Origin: Bacillota bacterium
Lineage (GTDB): Bacteria > Bacillota > SHA-98 > UBA4971
Reading direction: 5' to 3'
NCBI GenBank assembly: GCA_024653485.1
Contig: JANLFY010000009.1
Span: 1 to 64,000 of the forward strand
Length of the DNA: 64,000 nt
The translations under genes were made by a program, and so were the position numbers. Within the stretch, counting starts at the first letter, position 1; each line of letters begins with the position of its first letter. This document shows positions 1-9,385 of the stretch, piece after piece. The notes beneath the pieces were generated by a model. That model saw only the letters and a list, made by a program, of their open reading frames with translations, had not been told where the DNA came from and made no database searches.

Positions 1-1
1 G

Positions 2-46
2 GGGTGACATTTTCTCAGACCGCTTACAGGGTGACATTATCACAGG
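2..46. repeat. Two direct repeats resembling an IS-element end
   Basis: The 10-mer GGGTGACATT occurs at 2-11 and again at 29-38. The similarity extends to 18 bases (2-19 and 29-46), differing at a few positions, with a period of 27 bp. Repeated GGTGACATT-type motifs are typical of the termini of some transposase-bearing insertion sequences in Bacillota. I infer that an element lies to the left of the window, but no transposase is visible here, so the family cannot be named. Confidence 0.35.
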
Positions 47-256
47 CCGACGACACTGGTCGGAGATCTCTCTTGACAAGAGGGCAGCAAAGAGTGTAGT
101 GTAATGCCATATACGCATACGTACACATGGCTGCTGCGGAGCAGCTACCGGTAGGAGGCCTGGTTCGGCGGTTTCGTCCAGCGTCAGCTGCCGTGAGAGT
201 GAATGCATAGGTATGCACTTAGGACGCCCTAGACTCACGAGAGGAGAGAAGAAGCC

Positions 257-1405
257 TTGAAGGACAGACACAAGAAAGTGTTCCTCGTGGACACGACGCT
301 GCGAGACGGTGAGCAGACCGCGGGTGTGGTTTTCGCTCTCACCGAGAAGCTACGTATCGCGAGAATGCTGGACGAGATCGGCGTGGATCAGATCGAGGCC
401 GGCATCCCCGCCATGGGTGGGGATGAAAAGGAGGCAGTGAGGGCGATAGCGCACGCCGGGCTCGAGGCCAGTGTCATGGCGTGGAACAGAGCAGTCATCT
501 CGGACTTGGACGCATCGATCGAGTGCGGAGTGGACGCGGTGGCCATCTCAATCTCCACCTCGGACATACACATCTTCCACAAACTCCGCATGACGCGCGA
601 CCAGGTTCTAGATGCCATGACACAGGCGGTCGTGTACGCGGCGCAGCACGGTTTGTACATATCCGTCAACGCCGAGGACGCAAGCCGCGCGGACCCCGCG
701 TTCCTCCTGGAGTTCGCCATGGCCGCGAAAGGCGCGGGAGCGAACAGGTTGCGCTATTGCGACACCGTCGGGTTTCTGGATCCCCTGGCGACATACGACC
801 GCATCAAGGCTCTCCACGAGCAGACCGGCCTTGACATCGAGACGCACGCCCACAACGACTTCGGGATGGCGACCGCCAATACGTTGGCGGGCGTGAGGGC
901 GGGCGCAAAGTACGTGGGGGTCACGGTCAACGGCCTCGGCGAGCGAGCCGGCAATGCGGCTCTCGAGGAGGTCGTGATGGCGCTCAAGCACATATACGGC
1001 ATGGACCTCGGGATCAAGACCACCAGATTCAGGGAGGTCTCCGAGTACGTGGCCCGGGCCTCGGGCAGGGAGATCCCTCCCTCGAAACCCATTGTCGGCA
1101 CGAACACGTTCGCTCACGAGTCGGGAATACACGCGGACGGCGTCTTGAAGAACCCTAAGACCTACGAGGTCTTTCCCCCTGAGGAAGTGGGCCTTCAGAG
1201 ACAGATCATCATAGGAAAACACTCTGGAAAGCACGCCCTCAAAGCAAAGTTCCTTGAATACGGCATCAATCTAACCGACCAGGAAGCAGCGGCCATGCTG
1301 CCCGCGGTGCGCGCAACCGCGGTGAACCTCAAGCGTCCGCTGTTCGACAAGGAGCTTGTATATATATACGATGACGCGAAGAGGGAGATGTCTGCTCGCA
1401 AGTAG
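257..1405 (+). CDS. nifV: Homocitrate synthase (NifV-type)
   Basis: This 382-residue enzyme of the alpha-isopropylmalate/homocitrate synthase (DRE-TIM) family condenses a 2-oxoacid with acetyl-CoA. The signature DTTLRDGEQ is at residues 12-20, and the metal-binding H-A-H-N motif is at 197-200. The stretch VNGLGERAGNAALEE and the HESGIH motif resemble NifV closely. It ends soon after the TIM barrel and linker, with no LeuA regulatory domain, as in NifV. The start is TTG behind GAGGAGAG. It leads a gene set with a homoaconitase-like pair and a homoisocitrate-dehydrogenase-like enzyme, so homocitrate for 2-oxoadipate or lysine (AAA route) is the inferred product. Homocitrate for nitrogenase cofactor is an alternative, but no nif genes are visible. 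A Re-citrate synthase is less likely, because that family carries DTTFRDGQQ. Confidence 0.82.
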   Translation: MKDRHKKVFLVDTTLRDGEQTAGVVFALTEKLRIARMLDEIGVDQIEAGIPAMGGDEKEAVRAIAHAGLEASVMAWNRAVISDLDASIECGVDAVAISISTSDIHIFHKLRMTRDQVLDAMTQAVVYAAQHGLYISVNAEDASRADPAFLLEFAMAAKGAGANRLRYCDTVGFLDPLATYDRIKALHEQTGLDIETHAHNDFGMATANTLAGVRAGAKYVGVTVNGLGERAGNAALEEVVMALKHIYGMDLGIKTTRFREVSEYVARASGREIPPSKPIVGTNTFAHESGIHADGVLKNPKTYEVFPPEEVGLQRQIIIGKHSGKHALKAKFLEYGINLTDQEAAAMLPAVRATAVNLKRPLFDKELVYIYDDAKREMSARK

Positions 1406-1491
1406 ACGCCCGAGATCGGGCAAGGACGTGTGATCGAGCATCGTTCCACGAGGGGCGTATCACGAGGGGCGTATGAGGGAGCATCGTTGTC

Positions 1492-2748
1492 TTGGGTAAG
1501 ACCATCGCAGAGAAGATCATCTCAAGCCATTCAGGTACGGACGCGCGCGCGGGAGACATAGTCATTGCCAACGTGGATTTCGTCATGGGGCAAGACGGAA
1601 CGTCGCCTTTGGCGATCAAGGCCTTTCGCGACATGGGTGGGAAGAAGGTCTTCGATCCCTCGAAGGTCGCCATGGTGATAGACCACGGCGCGCCCAGTCC
1701 GAACGAGGGCACAGCGAACCTGCACAGGCTCATGAGGGATTTCGCCAAGGAGCAGACTTTCGTCGTGTACGATGTCGGCGAGGGCGTGTGCCACCAGCTC
1801 ATGCCCGAGCGCGGGCACGTCCTGCCAGGAGACCTGGTAGTCGGGGCCGATTCCCACACGTGCACCTACGGCGGAATCGGTGCCTTTTCCACGGGAGTGG
1901 GGTCCACGGACCTCGCGGCGACCCTCATTACTGGAAGGACATGGCTCAAGGTCCCCCAAAGCATGAAGATAGTGCTCAAAGGAAGGCTCCCGGTGGGCAC
2001 GTATGGCAAGGACCTGGCGCTCTACGTCGCCGGCAAGGTCACAGCCTCCGGGGCGACGTACATGTCATGCGAGTACTGCGGGGAAGTGGTGGACCGCCTC
2101 GGAGTGGATGCCAGGCTGACGCTGTGCAACATGGCGGTTGAGATGGGCGCGAAGGCGGGGATCATCGCGCCCAGCGATGAGGTGCTCTCGTGGGTGCGCA
2201 GCCGATCGGGGAGGACGCCTCGCCCGGTGTTCGCAGACGAAGACGCCCGCTACACGGACGTGCGTGAGTTCGACGTCTCGCATCTCGCGCCGCAGGCTGC
2301 GCGTCCGCATCAAGTGGACAACGTGTGCGACGTTCAAGACCTCTCATCAGTTGAGATCCAACAAGCCTTCATCGGAACCTGCACGAACGGTCGGCTGGAA
2401 GACCTGCGCGTCGCCGCCTCGATACTCGAGGGAAGGACCGTGTGCCGATCTGTGCGGCTGGTGGTCGCGCCCGCTTCGAGACAAGTGCTCTTGGCTGCCT
2501 TGCATGAAGGTATACTGGAGATCCTGCTGAAGGCGGGCGCCACGGTGCTCCCTCCCGGATGCGGACCGTGCGTCGGCACCCACGGTGGCGTGCCTGCGGA
2601 CGGCGAGGTCGTAGTATCCACGGCCAACCGCAACTTCAGAGGGAGGATGGGCAACCCGGCCGCAGAGATATACCTTGCGTCCCCGGCGACGGTGGCGGCC
2701 TCGGCTGTGACGGGGAGGATCACGGACCCGAGAGGGTTCCTAGGGTGA
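1492..2748 (+). CDS. leuC: Homoaconitase / 3-isopropylmalate dehydratase large subunit
   Basis: This 418-residue large subunit belongs to the aconitase superfamily (LeuC/HacA type), which isomerises a 2-hydroxy tricarboxylate through a [4Fe-4S] cluster. The cluster cysteines are visible as C297 (GTCTNGR) and C357 and C360 (PGCGPCVG). The substrate-binding stretch VGADSHTCTYGG is also present. The start is TTG. It lies 86 bp after the homocitrate synthase and 70 bp before its small subunit, so the complex is probably a homoaconitase rather than LeuCD. The family alone does not settle the substrate. Confidence 0.85.
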   Translation: MGKTIAEKIISSHSGTDARAGDIVIANVDFVMGQDGTSPLAIKAFRDMGGKKVFDPSKVAMVIDHGAPSPNEGTANLHRLMRDFAKEQTFVVYDVGEGVCHQLMPERGHVLPGDLVVGADSHTCTYGGIGAFSTGVGSTDLAATLITGRTWLKVPQSMKIVLKGRLPVGTYGKDLALYVAGKVTASGATYMSCEYCGEVVDRLGVDARLTLCNMAVEMGAKAGIIAPSDEVLSWVRSRSGRTPRPVFADEDARYTDVREFDVSHLAPQAARPHQVDNVCDVQDLSSVEIQQAFIGTCTNGRLEDLRVAASILEGRTVCRSVRLVVAPASRQVLLAALHEGILEILLKAGATVLPPGCGPCVGTHGGVPADGEVVVSTANRNFRGRMGNPAAEIYLASPATVAASAVTGRITDPRGFLG

Positions 2749-2818
2749 AGCTCCTTGCGCATCTCCACGATGAGAAGTCGGGCGGGCTTTGCGCCCGTCC
2801 AGCGGAGGCGAAGGCCGC

Positions 2819-3322
2819 ATGCTCTTGAGAGGAAAGGCCCACAAGTTCGGCGATGACGTCAATACCGATTACATCATCGCCGGCAAGTACAAATTCAAGA
2901 CGCTCGACATGGACGAGCTCGCAAAGCACGTCATGGAGGACCTCGACCCGGAGTTTCACGCGAGGCTCGCTCCCGGGGACTTCGTCGTGGCGGGTAGGAA
3001 CTTCGGATGCGGTTCCTCGCGCGAGCAAGCACCGCTCGCATTGGTGCACGCAAGGGTGGGAGCGGTGATCGCATCATCCTTCGCGAGGCTCTTTTATAGG
3101 AACGCGGTGAACACAGGCTTACCCGTCGTGGAATGCGACACCTGCCTCATCTCCAACGGAGATGAACTACAGGTGGACCTGGACCACGGCGAGGTGCTCA
3201 ATCTCACTCGCGGCGTTACCGTGAGCGCTGCTCCGCTACCCCCATTCATGCAACGGATCTTTGAGGACGGAGGCCTCGCGGCGCACGTCCGCAAGCACGG
3301 TGGCTATTGCCTTGGCCTCTAG
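2819..3322 (+). CDS. leuD: Homoaconitase / 3-isopropylmalate dehydratase small subunit
   Basis: This 167-residue small (swivel) subunit pairs with the preceding large subunit. The ATG at 2819 is preferred over an in-frame TTG at 2789, because GGAGG sits 10 nt before it. The motif GRNFGCGSSREQAP is the conserved active-site loop of the family. The specificity loop after IIAGK reads Y24-K25-F26-K27, whereas isopropylmalate isomerases usually have YLR followed by T, V or M. This supports a substrate other than isopropylmalate, but it is an inference from sequence only. Confidence 0.85.
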   Translation: MLLRGKAHKFGDDVNTDYIIAGKYKFKTLDMDELAKHVMEDLDPEFHARLAPGDFVVAGRNFGCGSSREQAPLALVHARVGAVIASSFARLFYRNAVNTGLPVVECDTCLISNGDELQVDLDHGEVLNLTRGVTVSAAPLPPFMQRIFEDGGLAAHVRKHGGYCLGL

Positions 3323-3493
3323 CGCTTCCCTGGGAAGATCGGAACGGGCCGAAGACCTTCATCCCACGACGGTTTCCAGAGACCTCGTTCCTCCCGCAGG
3401 CGAAGAAGACCGCGCGCTCTCAACGCTCTTGAGTCCAGAGCCCCCGATGCCCAGTCCTGACGACCTGGGTTAGAGGAGTCGGAGGGATCCATC

Positions 3494-4525
3494 GTGTTGC
3501 ACAAAGTAACGCTCATCCATGGCGACGGCATCGGCCCGGAGGTAGTCGCTGCCGCAAGGCGTGTGATCGAAGCCACGGGTGTCGACATCGAGTGGGAAGA
3601 AGTCCAGGCAGGCGCTGAGATGGCCAAGCGGCTCCGCACTCCCCTGCCCGACGAAGTCATCGAGTCGTTGCGAAGGACGGGCATCGCGCTCAAAGGACCC
3701 ATCACGACACCGGTGGCCGGAGGCTTCCGCAGTGTCAACGTGGGTCTGCGGGTCGCTCTCGATCTCTACGCAAACGTCCGACCCATCAAGACTCTGCCCT
3801 GCGTGCGCGGAAAGCATGACCGGGTGGACATCGTGATCTTCCGGGAAGCCACCGAGGACGTGTACGCCGGCAGAGAGCGTTGGGTGGACGAGAACACGGC
3901 TGAGACCGTCAAGGTCATCACCCGCAGAGGCTCCGAGCGCATCGCGCGGGCTGCGATGGAGTTCGCGAGGAGAGAGAGACGCCGCCGGGTGACTTGCGGA
4001 CACAAGGCCAACATCATGAAATTCACAGACGGCCTCTTCCTCCGCTGCGCCCGCTCGGTCGCACGCGGCTACCCGGATATCCAGTTCGACGACCGTATCA
4101 TAGACGCCCTCTGTATGCAGTTGGTCATGGCGCCCGAAGCCTTTGACGTGCTGCTCCTGCCGAACCTGTACGGAGACATCGTCTCAGATCTCGCGTCTGG
4201 TCTCGTGGGCGGGTTGGGAGTCGCTCCAGGCGCCAACATGGGTGACGGGATCGCGGTGTTCGAGCCTGTCCACGGGAGCGCTCCCGAACTCGCCGGACTC
4301 GGCGTCGCAAACCCCGTCGCCACCATCCTGTCAGGCGCGATGATGCTGAGTTACCTGGACGAACGGGAGAGCGCCGCGGCTGTCGAGGTCGCCGTATCGA
4401 GGGTCCTGACCGAAGGTCGCTGGCTCACGCCCGACCTCGGCGGGAGTGCCTCCACCAGGCAGATGACAGACGCCATAGTGGCCGCCCTTGAGTCATCCCA
4501 GCGCCCTGCTAGCGCTCCACGTTGA
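3494..4525 (+). CDS. Isocitrate/homoisocitrate dehydrogenase-family enzyme
   Basis: This 343-residue beta-decarboxylating dehydrogenase belongs to the isocitrate/isopropylmalate dehydrogenase family. It has IHGDGIGPE near the N-terminus, the substrate loop [10 protein letters not shown], the [10 protein letters not shown] segment with the catalytic Lys, [17 protein letters not shown], and the nucleotide-binding EPVHGSAPE. The substrate loop is closer to isocitrate-type enzymes (RENTEDIYAG) than to LeuB (RELTGGIYFG). With homocitrate synthase and homoaconitase upstream, homoisocitrate dehydrogenase producing 2-oxoadipate is the likely role; NAD-isocitrate dehydrogenase is the alternative. The start is GTG behind GGAGGGA. 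The 171-nt gap after the small subunit contains no clear terminator. The 3' end overlaps the convergent copA by 17 nt. Confidence 0.8.
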   Translation: MLHKVTLIHGDGIGPEVVAAARRVIEATGVDIEWEEVQAGAEMAKRLRTPLPDEVIESLRRTGIALKGPITTPVAGGFRSVNVGLRVALDLYANVRPIKTLPCVRGKHDRVDIVIFREATEDVYAGRERWVDENTAETVKVITRRGSERIARAAMEFARRERRRRVTCGHKANIMKFTDGLFLRCARSVARGYPDIQFDDRIIDALCMQLVMAPEAFDVLLLPNLYGDIVSDLASGLVGGLGVAPGANMGDGIAVFEPVHGSAPELAGLGVANPVATILSGAMMLSYLDERESAAAVEVAVSRVLTEGRWLTPDLGGSASTRQMTDAIVAALESSQRPASAPR

Positions 4526-6878
4526 CGCGTTCCGGGTTGAAGCGTCGAAGCCTGAGGGAGTTGGTCACGACCGACACCGACGAGAACGCCATGGCCGCCC
4601 CTGCGATCACGGGGGACAACAGGCCGAACGCCGCGAGCGGAATGCCAATGACATTATACGCGAAAGCCCAGAACAAGTTCTGGCGGATGGTGGCCATGGT
4701 TCTCCTGCTTAGGCGAATGGCTGCGGCCACCGCGCGAAGGTCCCCTCGGATCAGCGTGATGTCCGCCGCCTCCATTGCGATGTCCGTGCCGGTTCCCATC
4801 GCTATTCCGACATCGGCAGCAGCGAGGGCGGGCGCGTCGTTGATGCCATCGCCGACCATGGCGACGACCCTTCCTTCGCCGCGGAGCCGCTCAACCTCTC
4901 TGGCCTTTTCGCTCGGAAGCACCTCGGCAAGGACCCTGTCGATTCCGACCTCGCGCGCGATAGCCCGAGCTGTGCGCTCGTTATCCCCTGTTATCATGAT
5001 CACGTCCACGCCGAGGGCGTGGAGCTCCCGCACGGCTTCCTTCGAGGTCTCCTTGACGGTGTCCGCCAAACCAATGACGCCGAGAGCCATCCCGTTCGCC
5101 GCCACGAACATGGCGGTCTGCCCTTGGGCTTCCATTGAGCGTCTCGCCTTTTCGACGTCCTCTGTCACGCTCACGCCGTTCTCTTGAAGGAGACGCCAGG
5201 TCCCCGCGAGCACCACGGCCCCGCGCACGTGGGCTCTGACTCCCTTTCCCGGAATTGCCTCGAATCGCTCCGGCTCCGCAGGCGTTATCCCAAGGGCCCG
5301 CGCACGGCGCACGACGGCCGCTCCAAGCGGGTGTTCGGACCTCAGCTCTGCCGAGGCCGCAAGCTCGAGCATCTCGAGGGCCCGGTCGTCCGCGCTTGTC
5401 TTAGGCACACCCTCCGCCCCCCGCACGTCGGTCGAGGCCGGGCGCGAAGACGTCTTCGCAGGACACACCGGGACTTCGGCCACCACCTGCGGTTCACCCT
5501 TCGTAAGCGTTCCGGTCTTGTCGAACATGACTGTGTCTATGCCATGCGCCCTCTCGAGGTGCTCTGCACCTCGGATCAATACGCCGACCTCGGCCCCTTT
5601 GCCCGTGCCCACCATTACGGCGGTCGGAGTCGCAAGTCCGAGCGCGCACGGACAGGCGATGACGAGGACCGCCGTGAACGCAATGAGGGCGCGAGCGGGA
5701 TCTCCCGTGGCGACGAGCCACCCTACGAGGGCGACGAGCGCCACTCCAAGCACCGCCGGGACGAAGTATCCCGCGACTATGTCCGCCATCCTCTGGATGG
5801 GGGCCTTTGACTCCTGCGCCTCTTCCACCATTCGAACTATCTGAGAGAGGACGGTATCCCTCCCGACCCTCGTGGCGCGCAGTCTGAACGACCCGTGTCC
5901 ATTGATGGTGGCGCCCGTGACCTCGTCACCGGGGCCCTTGTCAACGGGAATGCTCTCGCCGGTGAGCATGGACTCATCCACGACCGAGGTGCCGTCGAGT
6001 ATGATCCCGTCCACGGGAATCCTCTCCCCGGGTCTCACGACCACCACGTCTCCCACTCGCACCTCGTCCGTGGGAATATCCGCCTCCTTGCCGTCACGAA
6101 CGACATGCGCGACTCGAGGCGCGAGGCCCGCGAGCTTCCTTATGGCCTCCGACGTCCTGCCCTTTGCCCTCGCCTCGAGGAACCTTCCCAAGAGCACCAG
6201 GGTAATGACCACAGCCGACGATTCGTAATACAGATGACCGCGCCCCGCGAACGTCTGGTACACGCTGAACCCGTACGCCGCTGTCGTCCCCAGAGCAACG
6301 AGCACGTCCATGTTCGGGGAACGCGCACGAAGAGCCGCCAGCGCCCCAGTGTAGAATTGCCGACCTGCCACGAACTGCACCGGCGTGGCGAGGGCGAACT
6401 GAAAGAGGGGGTCAGCGAGTGGACGGGGAATGCGAAGACCAAGCAAGTGCGACAGCATGAGAGCCAGGAGCGGCGCAGAAAAGGCCGCCGCCAGCACGAA
6501 CAGCGCCCTCTGTTGCCCTATCTCTTTCGCGCGGAGGCGCTGCTCCCTATCCCCGGCAGCCCCAGCTTCTCCGCCCTCCCGCACCTCGAACGCATCATAG
6601 CCCGCGGCACGCACGATCCGCACGAGATCGATCGGCGATGCCTTGCCCTCGTCATACAGGACCGTAGCCCTCTCGGAGGTGAGATTCACCGCGGCGTCGA
6701 TGATGGCCGGGGATCGACGCAGTGCGCGCTCCACTCGAGCGGCGCACGACGCACACGTCATTCCCGTGATTCGAAAAGTCGCCCGCCTCTCGTGTCCTCC
6801 CCTCCCGCCACAGCTTCCGGCGGGTTCACAGACGTCTGTGTGGGCACCGCCCTCCACCAGTTCGAGCTCGTCTTTCAC
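4509..6878 (-). CDS. copA: Copper-translocating P-type ATPase
   Basis: This 789-residue P1B-type ATPase exports Cu(I) across the cytoplasmic membrane. One N-terminal heavy-metal-associated domain carries GMTCASC (C42, C45), preceded by a Cys/His-containing tail. The intramembrane CPC motif is at 409-411, the phosphorylated Asp is D453 in DKTGTLT, SEHPLG is the P1B-specific HP motif, and [10 protein letters not shown] is the hinge. Several hydrophobic segments flank these. The start is GTG with GGGGAGG upstream. No CopZ chaperone or CsoR regulator is adjacent, so the gene appears to stand alone. Its stop overlaps the end of the dehydrogenase gene on the other strand. Confidence 0.95.
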   Translation of the reverse strand: MKDELELVEGGAHTDVCEPAGSCGGRGGHERRATFRITGMTCASCAARVERALRRSPAIIDAAVNLTSERATVLYDEGKASPIDLVRIVRAAGYDAFEVREGGEAGAAGDREQRLRAKEIGQQRALFVLAAAFSAPLLALMLSHLLGLRIPRPLADPLFQFALATPVQFVAGRQFYTGALAALRARSPNMDVLVALGTTAAYGFSVYQTFAGRGHLYYESSAVVITLVLLGRFLEARAKGRTSEAIRKLAGLAPRVAHVVRDGKEADIPTDEVRVGDVVVVRPGERIPVDGIILDGTSVVDESMLTGESIPVDKGPGDEVTGATINGHGSFRLRATRVGRDTVLSQIVRMVEEAQESKAPIQRMADIVAGYFVPAVLGVALVALVGWLVATGDPARALIAFTAVLVIACPCALGLATPTAVMVGTGKGAEVGVLIRGAEHLERAHGIDTVMFDKTGTLTKGEPQVVAEVPVCPAKTSSRPASTDVRGAEGVPKTSADDRALEMLELAASAELRSEHPLGAAVVRRARALGITPAEPERFEAIPGKGVRAHVRGAVVLAGTWRLLQENGVSVTEDVEKARRSMEAQGQTAMFVAANGMALGVIGLADTVKETSKEAVRELHALGVDVIMITGDNERTARAIAREVGIDRVLAEVLPSEKAREVERLRGEGRVVAMVGDGINDAPALAAADVGIAMGTGTDIAMEAADITLIRGDLRAVAAAIRLSRRTMATIRQNLFWAFAYNVIGIPLAAFGLLSPVIAGAAMAFSSVSVVTNSLRLRRFNPERVNVER

Positions 6879-6985
6879 CAGAGCCTCCCCCTCTCACGTG
6901 ACGCCCTCGTCGCCACCACGTTGTCTTGCGCTTCCTCCGCTTTCCTGGGCCCCGTCGACACGCAGGCGGCCGTCCGCGCCGCACG

Positions 6986-7936
6986 CTACGCCCAGCGCCT
7001 CTCCACCCTCACGTCCTTGAAGTAATACGTGCAAATCTCCTCGTGCCTTCGCCCTGCTTTCGCCATGTTGTGAGCACCCCATTGACTCATTCCCACTCCG
7101 TGCCCGAAACCCTTGCCGCTCATGCTCACTTGGCCGTCACGGACCTCGAGGCTCGTGATCAAGTTGGACCTCATTCGCATGGGGTCGAGCGCCACCCTCA
7201 GGTCGTTCCCACCGATGGTTAGCTCGCCGCCTGAGTGTCGGATGGATATGGTCTGCGCACGCCCAGAAGGACCTCGTTTCGCCACGACCATGTCCTGTAT
7301 CCCGCTGACCGGGACCCCGATCTTCCTCAATGCGGCCTCGATCTCTGCCGTTGTGAACGTCGCGGACCATACGCGGTCCTGGGCAGGGACGTCGGATGTC
7401 ATGTCTGGGCTCTTCTTGACCACAGTATATGGCGGCTCCGGGCCGCGGAAGTTCAAGCCCTCTTTGGCAAGGGCAGTCATGCCGCCGGCGTTGGAATGGA
7501 ACCACGCGTCGATGAGCTCGCCCTTATAGGTGAGGACCTTTCCGCGCGTCTCACGAACCGCTGACCTGATGGCATCGTTCACGTTCTCCGGCTTGTACTC
7601 CTGCGCCGTCCGGAAACCTGCCTCAATATCCGAGCCCATCGGCCCCTTTCCGCGCCCTTGTTCGAGGGCCTTGAGGGCGAAAGTGCGCGCAACGACGGCT
7701 TGAGCCGCCAGTGCCTCCCTCGGCCAGTAGTTCTTCATCTCTCCTGCTACCACGCCAGCCACGTATTCCTCCATGGGCATTGCCTCAACGCGATTCTGGT
7801 CCGCCAGGTACACCTTTATCGTTGGTTCGTCCGCAAGGGTCTGCTTCCTCGTCCTCCCGATTGCAATTATCACCAGCACTACCGCAGCGAGACCGATGCC
7901 GATCCAAAGCAAGTTGCGATTCCTTCTTCCAGCCAC
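6986..7936 (-). CDS. spoIID: Stage II sporulation protein D (SpoIID/LytB)
   Basis: This 316-residue membrane-anchored lytic transglycosylase family protein is used during spore engulfment to degrade peptidoglycan with SpoIIP and SpoIIM. The GTG at 7936 is chosen because GGAGG lies 9 nt upstream and a single transmembrane segment then follows at residues 8-27. The frame stays open further upstream, but that part is Arg-rich and lacks features. The SpoIID domain begins at about residue 40 (VYLADQNRVEAMPMEEYVAG). It contains AQAVVARTFALK, the WFHSNAGG segment and the C-terminal GKGFGHGVGMSQWGA motif. It sits alone between copA and cysK, away from the usual spoIIQ neighbourhood. Confidence 0.92.
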   Translation of the reverse strand: MAGRRNRNLLWIGIGLAAVVLVIIAIGRTRKQTLADEPTIKVYLADQNRVEAMPMEEYVAGVVAGEMKNYWPREALAAQAVVARTFALKALEQGRGKGPMGSDIEAGFRTAQEYKPENVNDAIRSAVRETRGKVLTYKGELIDAWFHSNAGGMTALAKEGLNFRGPEPPYTVVKKSPDMTSDVPAQDRVWSATFTTAEIEAALRKIGVPVSGIQDMVVAKRGPSGRAQTISIRHSGGELTIGGNDLRVALDPMRMRSNLITSLEVRDGQVSMSGKGFGHGVGMSQWGAHNMAKAGRRHEEICTYYFKDVRVERRWA

Positions 7937-8278
7937 ATCCTTCAGCCTCCGTCGCGCGACGCCGAGCAGGGGGCGCGGCGGACACACTGCGTTCGGTCCG
8001 CATCGAGCGTGCGGCCGAGCGCCCGTGCGCTCTCGCTGTCCGCGCGGGAAGGCGTGACCGGACCAACCCTCAGCTCCGCGCCGCCCGTGCTCTGCCGCTA
8101 TTTGGTGTCTCCGGAGGCTATTATGCGCAGAACCCCCCGCGCGTACCAGTGCAGCGCCGGGCGGCGCCTGCCCTCTGTTCCGGCGCTGAGTGAGCCGACC
8201 ACGCACTCGTCGGCGCACGAGCGGAGCGCGCCCGCAAGCGGCGGTCGCGTCCGAGCCAGCGCGGCTTCGGCGCTTTCC
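7937..8278. other. 342-nt gap between spoIID and cysK
   Basis: No gene, promoter or terminator can be supported. The spoIID frame is open through most of it, but the translation is Arg/Gly-rich and looks like GC-driven read-through. Confidence 0.4.
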
Positions 8279-9196
8279 CTAATTGGAGCCTGACAGGTAA
8301 CTCTCGCCGCCGTCCGGAAAGACGACCACGATCAAACGGCCGCGGCTCTCGGGGCGCCCCGCCACACGCAGCGCCGCTGCGAGCGCCGCTCCCGAGGAGA
8401 CTCCGGCGAGGATGCCTTCCTCCCTCGCCAGCCTCTTGGCCATCAGGATGGCGTCAATGGTTGCTACCGCCACGACCTCGTCAATCACGCCCACGTTCAG
8501 GACCGGAGGCACGAAACCCGCGCCGATGCCTTGGATCCCGTGGTGTCCGGGCGGTCCGCCCTCGAGCACCCGAGACTCCGCTGGCTCAACGGCGACCACA
8601 CGCACGCACGGCTTCTTAGCCTTGAGAGCCTCACCAACGCCTGTCACGGTTCCGCCCGTCCCCACTCCGGCCACGAGCACGTCCACTTGTCCGTCGGTGT
8701 CCTCCCAGATCTCCCTCGCGGTCGTCTTGCGGTGTGCTTCCGGGTTTGCAGGATTGCTGAACTGCTGGAGGACTATGCTCCCAGGCGTCGAACTCGCGAT
8801 CTCGCCAGCCCGTCGCACCGCTCCGTCCATCCCCTCCTCGGCCGGCGTGAGGATGACACTGGCACCGTAAGCCTCAAGGATCCTGAGTCTCTCAACGCTC
8901 ATCGACTCGGGCATGGTCACGATGAGACGCAGGCCGCGCGAAGCACAGAGCATCGCCAGGGCTATCCCCGTGTTGCCGCTAGTCGGCTCCACGACAACCG
9001 ATCCAGGCCCAAGCCTTCCCTCTCTCTCAGCCGCGATGAGCATACCGAGAGCAGCGCGGTCTTTCACGCTCCCACCCGGATTCATGAACTCCAGTTTCGC
9101 CGCGATCTGCACCCCAAGTCCATCTGCCATCCGGCGGATCCTCACGAGAGGCGTCTTCCCCACAATCTCCTGAACGCTCTCGACGATCCTTGCCAC
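8279..9196 (-). CDS. cysK: Cysteine synthase A (O-acetylserine sulfhydrylase)
   Basis: This 305-residue PLP enzyme converts O-acetylserine and sulfide to cysteine. The PLP lysine is K45 in NPGGSVKDRAA, the phosphate-binding loops are PTSGNTGIAL and GVGTGGTVTG, and the substrate-sensing Ser/Thr loops are intact. The GTG at 9196 is preferred to the frame's far upstream start, because GGAGG is 8 nt before it and homology begins there (RIVESVQEIVGKTPLV). It is transcribed divergently from cysE across a 189-bp region, so the two steps of cysteine synthesis are probably co-regulated. Confidence 0.93.
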   Translation of the reverse strand: MARIVESVQEIVGKTPLVRIRRMADGLGVQIAAKLEFMNPGGSVKDRAALGMLIAAEREGRLGPGSVVVEPTSGNTGIALAMLCASRGLRLIVTMPESMSVERLRILEAYGASVILTPAEEGMDGAVRRAGEIASSTPGSIVLQQFSNPANPEAHRKTTAREIWEDTDGQVDVLVAGVGTGGTVTGVGEALKAKKPCVRVVAVEPAESRVLEGGPPGHHGIQGIGAGFVPPVLNVGVIDEVVAVATIDAILMAKRLAREEGILAGVSSGAALAAALRVAGRPESRGRLIVVVFPDGGESYLSGSN

Positions 9197-9314
9197 GCAA
9201 GCCACCTCCCGAACGTGCTCGACGAGTTCAACCGCTTCACAAGCCCCACACGGCAGTGCGCGAAGGAGCATCTGGCGACCTCTTTCTTGACCAATCGCGG
9301 CCCGCCCTCTTGTG

Positions 9315-9323
9315 TGCTATAAT
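9315..9323 (+). promoter_or_regulatory. Extended -10 promoter for cysE
   Basis: TGCTATAAT matches an extended -10 element (TGn-TATAAT) about 63 nt before the cysE ATG. A TTGACC at 9287-9292 is 25 bp upstream, too far for a normal -35, so the extended -10 is probably what counts. Confidence 0.55.
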
Positions 9324-9341
9324 ACAATAACACCGACCGGA

Positions 9342-9360
9342 ATACTAGGGTATCGCCCTA
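9342..9360. promoter_or_regulatory. Possible operator or hairpin between cysK and cysE
   Basis: ATAC-TAGG-GTAT (9342-9353) is an inverted repeat. TAGGG-TATCG-CCCTA (9346-9360) overlaps it and could form a short stem just before the cysE ribosome site. The position between divergent cysteine genes suggests a regulator site, for example of an Rrf2/CymR-type repressor. That assignment is a guess. Confidence 0.3.
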
Positions 9361-9385
9361 AGCCCGCATTTGGGAGGTTGTTCCT

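Noticed and set aside
73-105. TTGACA at 73-78 as part of a promoter for the homocitrate synthase
   Set aside because: The best -10 (TGTAAT at 100-105) is 21 bp away, and alternatives at normal spacing match poorly.
5895-7025. A 376-codon plus-strand open frame opposite copA
   Set aside because: Antisense shadow of the ATPase gene without homology.
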